Positions 43,456 through 53,965 are shown, counted from the first letter of the stretch. The stretch: 62,000 nt of DNA from Branchiostoma floridae (GCF_000003815.2 NC_049995.1:923375-985374); one strand, 5' to 3'. The notes: generated from the letters alone by a model not told the origin. Translations and numbers: made by a program.

Positions 43456-44480
43456 GAATGGCCACCCAGCTCCTAGTGTGACATTACCTCCCTGTGTACG
43501 GTGTAATCCAGCCTATGGTGCGCCTCGGTGTGAAGCTGGCCGGTTAGCCGCCGGATCACACCAGTTGGAATATTTATGACTACTCTGGATCAAGTGGCCC
43601 GCTTCCTGAGTGCGAGTAGAATCCCACAAGGACTGAATGCAAAGCTGCTCATGTTCCGGGCCTGTAGTGGTAAAGCGAGACTCCTGTGGCACTTCTTCGC
43701 GACACCGCAATATGAGAATGTCTTTTCGTCAATAAAACGTGGTCAATGCAAAATACAATAAAAATGCTAAAATAACAAAGCAGTGCAGTGACATTTCTTA
43801 TTCAGCTTTGAAATAACTTAATGTACTAACCTTGATTATATATAGTTGAAGAGATTCAAAAGTCATGTACACAGTTATCGGATTTTCATCAAGCAGTGAC
43901 TAGTTTTCAAAGATAAACATACGTTCATCCGAATCATCGACGGCTATCAATCTATCGATCTTGATCACGGAGTGACCCAGTTCTCGCGAGATTTGCAATA
44001 ACTAGGTCGAGACTTGCGTGGATCTTCTGCCCCTCACCCTTGTTTATGTTTTGGTTACAATTGAAAAAGGGGGGCCTGTTGGGAAGTTCACTGGCTTTTT
44101 CGATCACTTTCAGACGTGACCCTTGCGTGCCCCGTGGAACACCTTGTGACTACCCGGCTATTTTGGGGCACGACTGGGACCTGGTTGATTTTAACACTAA
44201 GTTTAAATCAGCCCGGGACCCGGTAACAAACTAATCGCAGGCACACCGAATTATGCTGCGTTATTCCGCAGTCCACCTGGACAAGTTTTTGGCTACTATT
44301 GTTATTGAATGGGCCGACTACTCACTCTTTGCAGCCAGGGGCTGAATTGCGAGTAGCTTACAATAGACGGGGCTAAATCGCAAGGGTCTGGAGCGAGCTG
44401 CCATTTGACGCCACTCAGGTGACCTCAATACGACAGTAATTGCCCCATAAGCGGCCAATGGAGGTTTTGAACCAATCACG
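43456..44480. other. Non-coding stretch
   Basis: No gene. Overlapping frames at 43513-43761 lie on opposite strands without motifs. Confidence 0.45.
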
Positions 44481-44690
44481 CATGTGTTGTGATTCTTTAA
44501 GGTGCCTGGGGTATGGCTCTCCCCAGACACAGGACCTCCATTTTACGTCCTATCCGATCCTAAGTACTCATTTTCACCCAAATAAAGTGAAGATAACCAA
44601 AGGGCACAAGATCGGTGACACGCGGCTGGATTCAAACTCGAGACCTTTCGGTCTCAAGGCAAACACGCTGCCGCTGCGCCACGCAGTCCC
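44481..44690 (-). mobile_element. tRNA-derived SINE (minus)
   Basis: On the minus strand: head GGGACTGCGTGGCGCAGCGG, box-B-like GAGTTTGAATCC, then the domain CGATCTTGTGCCCTTTGG and the 3' body with TAGGACGTAAAATGGAGGTC and GGGGAGAGCCATACCCC. A fairly complete copy. Confidence 0.85.
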
Positions 44691-45660
44691 ACGATAACAA
44701 CTGGCACAAGTGCAAATGTAATCAAAGGATAACTAACGTTATCTAGAAAATCCATATGACCTAAATCGTTTCCAATTGGAAGATTTGTGTAGATAAAACA
44801 AATTTAGGTCGTATGTCCTGAACATTACCTTTGATTGGTAAAACATGTTTCAACATGAAATAAAGAAAAAAACTAGAGTTCCACGAAACACATATCTTCG
44901 CCAAATAATTAGGGCTTATTATGGAGAGTGCAAAGACTTTAAGGTCTGATTCATATATTACCAGAGTACCTACAAGAATATGTATATAGCGGTTGCAAAT
45001 TCCCTTTTATCCATCCCAACTGACTTCCAGCGTCAAAGTGATTAAAGTTTATTCATAAACAAGACCACAGAACCTCCACGCTATCCAATGGCAAATTATT
45101 TGGCCAAATTCTTCTCTTTTTTCATCTAGCTAACATGTCTGCTTGGAGACAAAAATCTCCTCCGCCCAGATAACTGACGTACACAACCTATCTTAAGAAA
45201 GTATAATTTATGTAAATAAGACCAACTACCCAAAGCATAACCTTGCCATTCTGGCGAAGATAATTAATAGTATTGTAATGTGTTCTATATGTGTTTACCA
45301 AATTTTTCTGCTTTACTCTGCATCTATGTCTGTCTGTCGTTATGCATGTATGTATGTGATACTATGATCATTTACACGATTTCTTCTCTTGTAAACCCAG
45401 ACAAGCACTTTGTGTCGAACATACGCCGTTGATAAGGTCCACAGGGAAAGACTAACGTATCGAAGTGCAAGAATTAAAACGCACGAGGAACCCGTTTGTT
45501 CGTGGTCTTGTAAAGACCTTGTGACCCCAGTAAAACAGATGGAGAAACACGTGTTGTAAGCATAACAGTTCTGTGTGGCTGTCAGAACCACTTAAAAGTT
45601 TCGAGTAAGGTGAAGTCAAAGACAGAATATATTCGTGTCTGACAATTTTTTGTCCGTCTG
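44691..45660. other. AT-rich intergenic DNA
   Basis: 44745-44830 has an inverted pair (CATATGACCTAAAT / ATTTAGGTCGTATG). An 83-codon minus frame at 45340-45591 has no motif. Confidence 0.45.
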
Positions 45661-47235
45661 TCAGGCTTTTGGAATGCCTGGATCCGTCTGACTGACTGTA
45701 GGAGTATCCGGATCCCTCCGACTGACTGTTGGAGCATTCGGATCCGTTGGACTGACTGTTGGAGTGTCCGGATCCGTCCGACTGACTGTTGGAGTGTCCG
45801 GATCCGTCCGACTGACTGTTGGAGTATCGGGATACGTCTGACTGACTGTTGGAGTGTCCGGATCCGTCAAACTCACTGTTGGAGTGTCCGGATCCGTCGG
45901 ACTGACTGTTGGAGTATCGGGATACGTTGGAGTGTTGACTGTTGGAGTGTCCGGATCCGTCCGACTGACTGTTGGAGTATCGGGATACGTCTGACTGACT
46001 GTTGGAGTGTCCGGATCCGTCAAACTGACTGTTGGAGTATCGGGATACGTCTGACTGACTGTTGGTGCGTCCAGATCCGTCAGAATGACAGTTGGAGTAT
46101 CGGGATACGTCTGACTGACTGTTGGAGTGTCCGGATCCGTCCGACTGACTGTTGGAGTATCGGGATACGTCTGACTGACTGTTGGAGTGTCCGAATCCGT
46201 CCGATAGACTGTTGGAGTGTCCGGATCCGTCGGACTGACTGTTGGTGCGTCCAGATCCGTCGGAATGACAGTTGGAGTATCGGGATACCTCTGACTGACT
46301 GTTGGAGTGTCCGGATCCGTCCGACTGACTGTTGGAGTATCGGGATACGTCTGACTGACTGTTGGAGTGTCCGGATCCGTCCGACTGACTGTTGGAGTAT
46401 CCGGATCCGTCCGACTGACTGTTGGAGTGTCCGGATCCGTCCGACTGACAGTTGGAGTATCGGGATACGTCTGACTGACTGTTGGAGTGTCCGGATCCGT
46501 CCGACTGACTGTTGGAGTATCGGGATACGTCCGACTGACTGTTGGAGTGTCCGGATCCGTCCGACTGACTGTTGGAGTATCCGGATCCGTCCGACTGACT
46601 GTTGGAGTGTCCGGATCCGTCCGACTGACTGTTGGAGTGTCCGGATCCGTCTGACTGACTGTTGGAGTATCGGGATACGTCTGACTGACTGTTGGAGTGT
46701 CCGGATCCGTCCGACTGACTGTTGGAGTGTCCGGATCCGTCCGACTGACTGTTGGAGTGTCCGGATCCGTCCGACTGACTGTTGGAGTATCGGGATACGT
46801 CTGACTGACTGTTGGAGTGTCCGGATCCGTCCGACTGACGGTTGGAGTATCCGGATCCGTCCGACTGACTGTTGGAGTGTCCGGATCCGTCCGACTGACT
46901 GTTGGAGTGTCCGGATCCGTCCGACTGACTGTTGGAGTATCGGGATACGTCTGACTGACTGTTGGAGTGTCCGGATCCGTCCGACTGACTGTTGAAGAGT
47001 CTGGATCGGTCCGACTGACTGTTGGAGTATCGGGAAACGTCTGACTGACTGTTGGAGTGTCCGGATCCGTCCGACTGACTGTTGAAGAGTCTGGATCGGT
47101 CCGACAGGCTTTTGTAGTGTCCAGATTAGTCGGACTGACTGTTGGAGTATCGGAATCCGTCCGACAGGCTTTTTTAGTGTCCAGAAATTTGGGGCGAGCT
47201 AAATCGACGATGAAGACCCTTTTTACCTTCGCCAT
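45661..47235 (-). CDS. Candidate decapeptide-repeat protein
   Basis: Minus-strand frame of 524 codons from an ATG in strong context (AAAATGGCG at 47235); an in-frame ATG at 47388 would add 51 residues. The N-terminus MAKVKRVFIVDLARPKFLDT is non-repetitive. It is followed by about 48 decapeptides of the form (D/Y)PDTPTVS(R/Q)T, rich in Thr, Pro, Ser and Asp, ending TDPGIPKA. No signal peptide or membrane segment is evident. The array is a 30-bp minisatellite, so openness is partly automatic, but diverged units put stops in other frames and never in this one. It could be a Thr/Ser/Pro-rich, possibly O-glycosylated or phosphorylated filament-like protein, or just DNA repeat. ATGGCGAAGGTAAAA also contains a possible splice donor. 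Confidence 0.35.
   Translation of the reverse strand: MAKVKRVFIVDLARPKFLDTKKACRTDSDTPTVSPTNLDTTKACRTDPDSSTVSRTDPDTPTVSQTFPDTPTVSRTDPDSSTVSRTDPDTPTVSQTYPDTPTVSRTDPDTPTVSRTDPDTPTVSRTDPDTPTVSRTDPDTPTVSQTYPDTPTVSRTDPDTPTVSRTDPDTPTVSRTDPDTPTVSQTYPDTPTVSQTDPDTPTVSRTDPDTPTVSRTDPDTPTVSRTDPDTPTVSRTYPDTPTVSRTDPDTPTVSQTYPDTPTVSRTDPDTPTVSRTDPDTPTVSRTDPDTPTVSQTYPDTPTVSRTDPDTPTVSQRYPDTPTVIPTDLDAPTVSPTDPDTPTVYRTDSDTPTVSQTYPDTPTVSRTDPDTPTVSQTYPDTPTVILTDLDAPTVSQTYPDTPTVSLTDPDTPTVSQTYPDTPTVSRTDPDTPTVNTPTYPDTPTVSPTDPDTPTVSLTDPDTPTVSQTYPDTPTVSRTDPDTPTVSRTDPDTPTVSPTDPNAPTVSRRDPDTPTVSQTDPGIPKA
45690..47180. repeat. Minisatellite, 30-bp unit, two interleaved types
   Basis: Type A units read GTGTCCGGATCCGTCCGACT (plus GACTGTTGGA) and type B GTATCGGGATACGTCTGACT (plus GACTGTTGGA). 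They are interspersed in runs such as A-A-A-B and A-B-A-B. Hybrids occur. Units at the right edge (46990-47180) are more diverged. Confidence 0.95.
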
Positions 47236-47580
47236 TTTATGAGGCGTTTGTGGGTTTCTGTGTTTATTTGTGTGTAGAAGACCAGCATAACTCGAGAACG
47301 CCTGAATGGATTGTATTGATATTCGGCATGTGAATAGGTCTTGATGAGTACTTGTACTGCAGCGGAACTGCCTGGTTTGATATCTCAAGTTCTGGACATA
47401 CTATGGTCATGATTTTAAGTGGTAGATAGCTCTTGGGGCAAAGAGTAAGTGGTGTAGGTTTGGGCCCCTTAGCGGCTTGTTTTGGAGCTGCAGGGACCGG
47501 CTTATTGTCAGTCTTTGAAGCCAATAACTCGAGAATTCGTTGAAGGGTCGAAGAGTCATGAAGATAGCTCATATAGTTGA
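47236..47580. other. Flank of the 30-bp array
   Basis: A minus-strand 102-codon frame (47264-47572) starting MSYLHDSSTLQRILELLASK lies directly upstream of the repeat frame. It might be an upstream exon, but no splice sites join the two convincingly. Confidence 0.25.
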
Positions 47581-47891
47581 ATATTAATCATAATCTGATT
47601 TGCATGATTAATGAGAAATTATCTAAACCCGCTCTGTTCTATTATGGGACTCTTGCAACATGTGACATTGGTAAATGAGTAAGAGAAGAATACTGATAGA
47701 TAAACATTATGCAAATAAGATATGTGCCATATGGAAGTTACGAACAAATGGACATTATTGAATTTGATCATGCAAATGAGGACCTCATTTAAGCACCTTA
47801 TCAGAAAATGCGATTAAACCATTCTTTCTTCACAAAGATTGTGTATGTCTGTCATTTAGATGGAAAAGATTAATAACTAATATCAATCATG
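47581..47891. repeat. R1-type repeat interrupted by the dimeric SINE
   Basis: ATGCAAATAAGA, ATGCAAATGAGGACC and ATGCAAATTAGAACC motifs as in R1. The sequence resumes after the SINE at 48256. Confidence 0.5.
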
Positions 47892-47905
47892 CAAATTAGA
47901 ACCTT

Positions 47906-48255
47906 GTGAAGTCGCGAGGCGCAGCGGCGACATTTGTGCCTCGTGACCGAGAGGTTACGGGTTCGAATCCGACTGCGTGTCACCGATCTTGTGCCCTTGG
48001 GAAAGGCACTTTACTCGACTTTCCTCACTATACTCAGGTGATAATGAGTAGCCGGTGCAATGGCCTAGTGGGTAGAGTGTTCGCCTTGCATTCTGAAGGT
48101 CGTGAGTTCGATCCCGGCTGAGTCATACCAAAGACTTTAAACATGGTACATGCTGCTTTCTCTGCTTAGCACTCAGCATTCGGGAAGGAGTGTGGAAGTT
48201 GAACACACACCGCTATCACACACGCCATCTTGGTGCGGGAAGGGTTTAACTAACT
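47906..48255 (+). mobile_element. Dimeric tRNA-derived SINE with 14-bp target duplication
   Basis: The first unit has the head GGCGCAGCGGCGAC, box B GGGTTCGAATCCG and the domain CTTGTGCCCTTGGGAAAGGC. The second, different tRNA-like head follows at 48045: CAATGGCCTAGTGGGTAGAG, box B GAGTTCGATCCCG, and another tail (GGTACATGCTGCTTTCTC). The composite is bracketed by CAAATTAGAACCTT (47892-47905 and 48256-48269), so the whole 350 bp integrated once. Confidence 0.85.
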
Positions 48256-48509
48256 CAAATTAGAACCTTATTCGAAAAATTAACGACAAACTCAACTGAA
48301 ATACCAGTTGGAACTAAGGTTAAAATCATTTGGTAAAGGTATGGGGTCGTGGAACTCTAGTTTTGTTTTGTGACTGATATGATTCATTCGATGGGACGGG
48401 CTGTAGGTTTGTAGTAAGTCCTACGAAATATGCGTGTTCATTGATATTAGAATGGTCAATACAGTCTGCATGGATATAGATAAGTTACGAAGAAAAGCTT
48501 AAGATGTGA

Positions 48510-48875
48510 GACCGTGTGGCGCAGCGGCAGCGTGTTTGCCTCGGGACCGAGAGGCCTCACGTTCAAATCCGGCTGCCGTGTCACCGAGCTTGTGCCCTTG
48601 GGAAAGGCACTATACACGGCTCTCCTCACTTGCATTGACCCAGGTGAAAATGAGTACCTAGTTTCGGCTAGGGCCGACCCTCGGATAGGACGTTAAATGG
48701 CGGTCCGGTGTCTGGGCCATATCCCAGGCACGTTACGTTAAAGAACCCCCACACGTGCGATGGTGCGGTGTGAGTGGATAAAAAAAAACTTATCGTCTGG
48801 TGTACGCCGTACGTATCGTCCTTGCAGCATTCAGCTTAATGAGGTTAAGCACGTATAAAGAAGAAAGAAAGAAAG
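48510..48875 (+). mobile_element. tRNA-derived SINE, full length
   Basis: Head with box A (GTGGCGCAGCGGCAGCG), box B (ACGTTCAAATCC), the domain CTTGTGCCCTTGGGAAAGGC, and a long 3' body (TCGGATAGGACGTTAAATGG, GTGCGATGGTGCGGTG), ending in a GAAAGAAAG tail. RNA polymerase III would transcribe from the internal boxes; mobilisation needs a partner LINE. Confidence 0.88.
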
Positions 48876-49640
48876 ATTTTTCTGTAATAACTTCACGATC
48901 GCATTATGAATATGTATAAGATACATTGCAACTGTGATTTCACCAATACCATGTATTCTGGAAGAGACCCACCTTGAATGCTTAAGTACTCTATTTTTGA
49001 ACTGGGCTGGTCAATTCCTGTTTGGACAGTAACAATTTTGGACCGGTCTATTTATTTTGCATGCCGCTGAAAGAGTAAGTGCCTGAATTAGGATTTTTTT
49101 TGCAAATGCGATTTCGTACACAAAGTCCATTTTTCGAAAGGTCTACGGTTCCTGTCGAAGAGTCCATTCTTGTATAAGCGGTCATATTGGGTGGGGATGA
49201 CTTTGCAAATGTTCAGTTTAGGGCGTACATTTTTTGGGCGGTGTGGCAAAGGTATTTTGGAGCAGTCCATTTTCCTACTAGATAAACAATGACCAACTAG
49301 TCTGTGATAATAGGATTTCTTGGTTTACAGTCCCTTGCAAACGTCTTTCGCAACTGCAAGTCTTTGCTTGTAAGCATCTTTTTATAAGTGGCTAGATATT
49401 CTATATGAATTTCTTCTTGAAATTATACAGCTCTTGAAAGCTTCTTATGGCGTGGAATATAGCTTAAAGACAGAAGAATCTATACGTTCTCTGGAGCAGT
49501 GAACCTCATTTAATTGCTGATGATGAACAATTCATTGTACAGTTCCATTTTCAAAAGTATATTGCAATCTTTATAATCTGATCAAAACAATTACTCTGGT
49601 ATGCATTTCAGCCTGTGGCTGCTATATACTTTTTGCCTGA
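48876..49640. other. AT-rich intergenic DNA
   Basis: No gene or repeat recognised. Confidence 0.5.
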
Positions 49641-49715
49641 TCATGTTGATCGAAAAAACATTCATTCATTCATTCATCCGTTCATTCATATTCATTCATT
49701 CATTCATTCATTCAT
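49641..49715 (+). repeat. ATTC microsatellite, likely retroelement tail
   Basis: GATCATGTTGATCGAAAAAA followed by about twelve ATTC units. Such short tails end many CR1/L2-type elements and their SINEs, but the body upstream was not recognised. Confidence 0.7.
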
Positions 49716-50470
49716 CTCAAAGATATTAGCGATACAAGCAAAAGTGTGCTAAAAGCGCTAATGTGGTTATTACAGATGATACAAGTAATTTAGACATTCT
49801 GTCGTAGATATTTTTGTCCTTAATGGACTCTGTTCACTTTTTATCGGTTATTTTTGCCAAGTTCTATTATCTACCATTTTTGTGTTTTCCATGGCCATTG
49901 TATCTTTGTGCCAGATTCTACTTTGCCTTTGTAGTGTTGTAAATAACTATCACTGTGTGTCCTTCGTACAATGTCTCAAAGCTCTGCTGTTTCAAATGTT
50001 TACAAGTATATTAACATGTCCTTTCGTGAGTCATAATTTTTGCATATCGACAATAAACGTTGCTTTTTTCACATCTTTTTATTCGTACGTTCGCACAGTT
50101 TTTACGGTTCGCCGAGGATGATATCCATATAATTGAAACAACACGGCCTAGTGCTGTACAATCGTAATATTTACAGCCTCTACTGAGGAGATGCGCGTCT
50201 TGTGTGAAGGACAAAAGTGTAAAGTTAAGCCCACCTTCAGGTTAGATCAGTTCCTTCCCGCTCGAAGGGATAGAACTCAACAAACGCAATGGGATTTTGA
50301 GTTCCGCGATCACTTACCTCTAGCTCTACCAAGTACCACTACTGTGAACTGTTGGACGGTTTATGCAATAGCAAGTAAAAAATCTCAAGTTATCGTCATC
50401 ATCGGCCTGTTTCTAAAGTTTCAACATTAAGTACAAAATATATAATTTCATTTTCATTTATTCTTATGAT
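49716..50470. other. AT-rich intergenic DNA
   Basis: Short open frames at 49882 and 50191 have no support. Confidence 0.45.
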
Positions 50471-50545
50471 ACTTTCTATATACATATATATATATATGTG
50501 TATATATAAATATATATAGTAACAGAAAGTGAAAACAATAATATT

Positions 50546-50575
<30 letters not shown>
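50471..50575. repeat. TA microsatellites
   Basis: Two TA-rich runs separated by a non-repeat spacer. Confidence 0.9.
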
Positions 50576-50577
<2 letters not shown>

Positions 50578-50597
50578 CCATTTTTATTACTCCATAA

Positions 50598-50948
50598 GAT
50601 GGAGGGATTATTTTGGTGTGTGTGTGTGTGGGCGTGTGTGTGTGTGTTTGTGTTTTTGTGTGTGTGTCCGTGCGTGTGTGTGTCCGTGCGTGTGTGTGTC
50701 CGTGCGTGTGTGTGTGTATGTGTAGTGTTTGTGTGTGTGTGTGGTGTGTTTGCATGCGTGCGCGTGCGTCTGTGTGTGTGCGCGCGCGCGTGTGTGTGTG
50801 TGCGTGCGTGTCTGTGTTTGTGTGTGCGTGTGTGTGTGTGTGCGCGCGCTTGTGTGTATATGTGTGTGTGTATGTGTGCGTGTGTGAGTGTGCGTGTGTG
50901 CGCGCGCGCATGTATATATGTGTGTGTGTGTGTGCGTGCGTGCGTGTT
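50598..50948. repeat. GT/GC microsatellite, 350 bp
   Basis: Long alternating purine-pyrimidine tract (GTGTGT, GTGCGT, GCGCGC), likely able to adopt Z-DNA. Cys/Val and His/Thr frames on both strands are artefacts. Confidence 0.95.
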
Positions 50949-51570
50949 TTGAGAGAGTGATTTTTTATCACAAATTTAGCATAACTTTGGAACCTCCAGC
51001 TCAGGATGGATTGTTAAGTTAACTATCAAAATATTTTGATTTATTTATTAATTTGTATTTTGACAACACGGAACCTACAGAACCGGCCTTCGTATAAGAT
51101 AAAGGTAGCGTAGCTTTTAGAAAATGCAAATCAACGAATTGTGACATGCATACAATAGCAGAACTAAAGCCCTTGTAACACGGTTAAGACCTTCCCACGA
51201 CTTTGCTCCCGAACACTCACCAAACAAGGACGGCCATGGGCTGAGGCTAGTTTGAAATTCATCTTGTTCAAGTTCCAGTTCGCTCCTTTGGTCGCATTTT
51301 AAAAAAAATATTACTTTTCAGGGTTTAACTCGTCTGATGGCATTAAAGACTAGTTGGAAGCCTCCCCGACCAACTCCCAACCACGTGCACATTTATTTTT
51401 CTAAATCATGTTCGTAGGGCCTGATGTTACCATCATGAAGATGAAGAGCGGCCCATAGCGATAACTGTAGCAGCATCTCTTCTCCCTAAGTCAAAAACAT
51501 CAAGCTTAAGCAAGCTTGACTTCACTGACTTAATAGACGAAGCAGGGGTTACGAGGCTGCTCGGGAAATT
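50949..51570. other. Non-coding stretch
   Basis: No gene. An AAGCTTAAGCAAGCTTGACTT near 51501 is locally repetitive. Confidence 0.45.
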
Positions 51571-51640
51571 CCCTATCCCCTTTTGGCCGGAATGGTTTGA
51601 TCCACTCACATCGCACCATCGTAAAAGAACTCACATGTGG
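51571..51640 (-). mobile_element. SINE 3' fragment
   Basis: CACTCACATCGCACCATCGT followed by AAAAGAACTC is the inverse of the 3' body of the full SINE at 48510. The head is absent. Confidence 0.6.
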
Positions 51641-51678
51641 TGACTTGCCATCATGATAAGTGTGCCGTCTCTAAATAG

Positions 51679-51818
51679 GATATAGGAGAATTATCTTGAC
51701 ACAACCAGCATGTATTTACATTGCTCACGTTTCGATGTCTCTCAGACACCTTTGTCAAAGCTTCTAACTGGAGCTCTGCTTCTCACCGCTATATGTGTCA
51801 AAATGATTCTCCTATATA
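51679..51818 (-). ncRNA. Hammerhead-like module D, degenerate core
   Basis: Arms GGATATAGGAGAATTATCTT (from 51678) and inverse (51794-51817) enclose, on the minus strand, TTGACAA (51752-51758), one extra A, stem II GGTGTCT/AGACATC with loop GAG, and GAAAC (51729-51733). Two core positions differ from CTGANGA, so this copy should be inactive. The layout equals module A. Confidence 0.4.
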
Positions 51819-51945
51819 CTATATTCTACCAATCTGATGAAACTATATTCGGACGTTTCTAAATATTTGGCAACATATGGTATTTAATGCACACCCTCCA
51901 ATTGTGTGAATTTGGTTTCTCCCAGCCCATGTTATAATTGTGCCA
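51819..51945. other. Non-coding flank of gap
   Basis: No feature seen. Confidence 0.4.
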
Positions 51946-52320
51946 NNNNNNNNNNNNNNNNNNNNNNNNNNNNNNNNNNNNNNNNNNNNNNNNNNNNNNN
52001 NNNNNNNNNNNNNNNNNNNNNNNNNNNNNNNNNNNNNNNNNNNNNNNNNNNNNNNNNNNNNNNNNNNNNNNNNNNNNNNNNNNNNNNNNNNNNNNNNNNN
52101 NNNNNNNNNNNNNNNNNNNNNNNNNNNNNNNNNNNNNNNNNNNNNNNNNNNNNNNNNNNNNNNNNNNNNNNNNNNNNNNNNNNNNNNNNNNNNNNNNNNN
52201 NNNNNNNNNNNNNNNNNNNNNNNNNNNNNNNNNNNNNNNNNNNNNNNNNNNNNNNNNNNNNNNNNNNNNNNNNNNNNNNNNNNNNNNNNNNNNNNNNNNN
52301 NNNNNNNNNNNNNNNNNNNN
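51946..52320. other. Assembly gap (375 N)
   Basis: Run of N. Frames spanning it are meaningless. Confidence 1.
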
Positions 52321-53072
52321 GCACCAGAGGGCAAGGATCACTGCGGATTGATGTCGTGGAGCCCTTCGGACCACTAAGGTTACGGGCCAGACGACGACGA
52401 CGACAATTATAGAATCTAGTGTAGTCAACAGGGGATTGCATAGTCCCTGCTAGTACATGTTTTTGAAGAATCAGTCTCTAATACAGAGTCATAATTTCTT
52501 GTCAGGGAAAGATACGACGTTCTACCATCAGAAACTGTGATCTAATCCCAAATTTCTAATTGAATCCACCCCTGTGGTAGTCCCTGCATATTGATTTTTC
52601 AAATATGTAAAATTTATTAAGCTTCAATCAAGTAGTTCATTTTCAACGTGACACAATTTGAGGCATATGCAAACTTGTTGTTCATCCTTTTTAGTTACAT
52701 ACAAAAGTTGGATATGAATAATAACTAAAACCTATTACCCGAGTACCGGTATTTCCAGAAGGCATATAGCGAAGGTGTTGATTTGACAATTTGATTTTAA
52801 TCTCAACACTGTCAAGGTAAAATCACAAATTTATATTTAAATCTCTAATATTACCAAGGTCACATTGTAACACCAAACAATCTGAAATGGCAGTATCTTA
52901 TTAACAATGCCTATTATGTCCTAAAAACATACAGTCACATTACTTAACGTTATATCTATATCGGAGTTTCTCTCGATTCACAGTATGGTCGAAAACGTAC
53001 TTATACAACAGACGATATCCATACATGTATAACCCAGTCAGTGAGGATCTATATCACCAGAGAGTATGATTA
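52321..53072. other. AT-rich intergenic DNA
   Basis: No gene or repeat recognised. GACGACGACGAC near 52391 is a short trinucleotide repeat. Confidence 0.45.
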
Positions 53073-53080
53073 CCCCTATA

Positions 53081-53510
53081 TAGTGGTGCGTACCTAAAGC
53101 CCGGACTTGGAATTGGACCTAAAAATGTTTAGGTCCAAGTAAAATAAAACCTAAATGTCCGGAGCCAAGTCCGGACTTGCAAAAAGCTATCTGTCACTTA
53201 TATTCCCCTTTTTTGTTCTAAACCTTTAAAACCTTCCATAGACAGTGAAATTTGCACTGGAGAAAAACTTTTTGTGTTTACACTCAGTCTGGTTGTATAT
53301 GATTTGCGTGTATTTTTCACATTGCATTTCAATTCATGCTTTACAATGCAATTTTATATGCACCATCCTCCCTCCCCTTCAAAAAAATTTTCTAGTGCAC
53401 ATAATATGCAATGATGGGTTTAGGATGACTTTTAAGTCCGGACCTGAACCTGAACTGCTGGACCTGAATCCGGACCTGAACCTGAATATGAGTTTAGGTA
53501 CGCACCACTA
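53081..53510. mobile_element. hAT-like MITE with 8-bp duplication, copy 2
   Basis: Perfect TIRs TAGTGGTGCGTACCTAAA / TTTAGGTACGCACCACTA, flanked by a perfect 8-bp repeat CCCCTATA (53073-53080 and 53511-53518). It is exactly 430 bp, as in the copy at 28708. Subterminal zones carry the same GGACCT/AGGTCC and TCCGGACCTGAACCTG motifs. TIR sequences differ at several positions, so it is a sister subfamily. Confidence 0.9.
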
Positions 53511-53518
53511 CCCCTATA

Positions 53519-53744
53519 TGTCTCCATAATGTTTATATCCGCGCGTTTATCATTCAAGGCAGACATACATTTGTATGGCGGCGACAACGTCAACACTGCT
53601 TTAATTTTGCTACCTAAATCTATATTTTATTTATTTCTGACGTACATAATCTGTTGAGATGCGTCGTTTTGATTATAACCATGCTGATATTAGTGATGAT
53701 GATAATGATATCAGTAACGTTATTGCAAATATACCCCGGCAAAC
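53519..53744. other. AT-rich spacer
   Basis: 53524-53545 (TTTATATCCGCGCGTTTATC) resembles dispersed fragments near 21338. No gene. Confidence 0.4.
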
Positions 53745-53840
53745 AATTCAAAACAAGAACTCGAAGATCCGATACCTCCGTCAAATATCTACATTTTGTG
53801 AATGTCATTAAATTGCTCAATGACTATATTATGTAAATGA
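53745..53840 (+). repeat. R1 family fragment
   Basis: CAAGAACTCGAAGATCCGAT with ACCTCCGTCAAATA matches the opening of R1 at 418 and 32270. Confidence 0.5.
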
Positions 53841-53844
53841 CGAT

Positions 53845-53965
53845 ATAACCTGTGTCACTGACGAAGGATAGTGGATTCTATCCGAAACGTCTGACCGTTT
53901 CCAAAACCATATCCAGTTGCTTGAGTAACTGCGTTTTGGTGTATCTTATTACCTGGATGTCTAAC
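53845..53965 (+). ncRNA. Hammerhead-like module B
   Basis: CTGACGA (53858-53864), one extra A, stem II GGATAG/CTATCC with loop TGGATT, then GAAAC (53884-53888) and GTCTGACCGTTTCC. Downstream CATATCCAGTTGCTTGAGTA is identical to the right arm of module A, followed by GTGTATCTTATTACCTGGAT and GTCTAA. Only the downstream arm is kept, so it is a one-armed copy of the family. Confidence 0.48.

Noticed and set aside
50399-50971. 190-codon His/Thr-rich minus frame and two Cys/Val-rich plus frames
   Set aside because: Direct translations of the GT/CA microsatellite; all frames are open because the repeat has no stops.
51843-52441. Several frames of 130-190 codons
   Set aside because: They span the 375-base N run and have no real sequence behind them.
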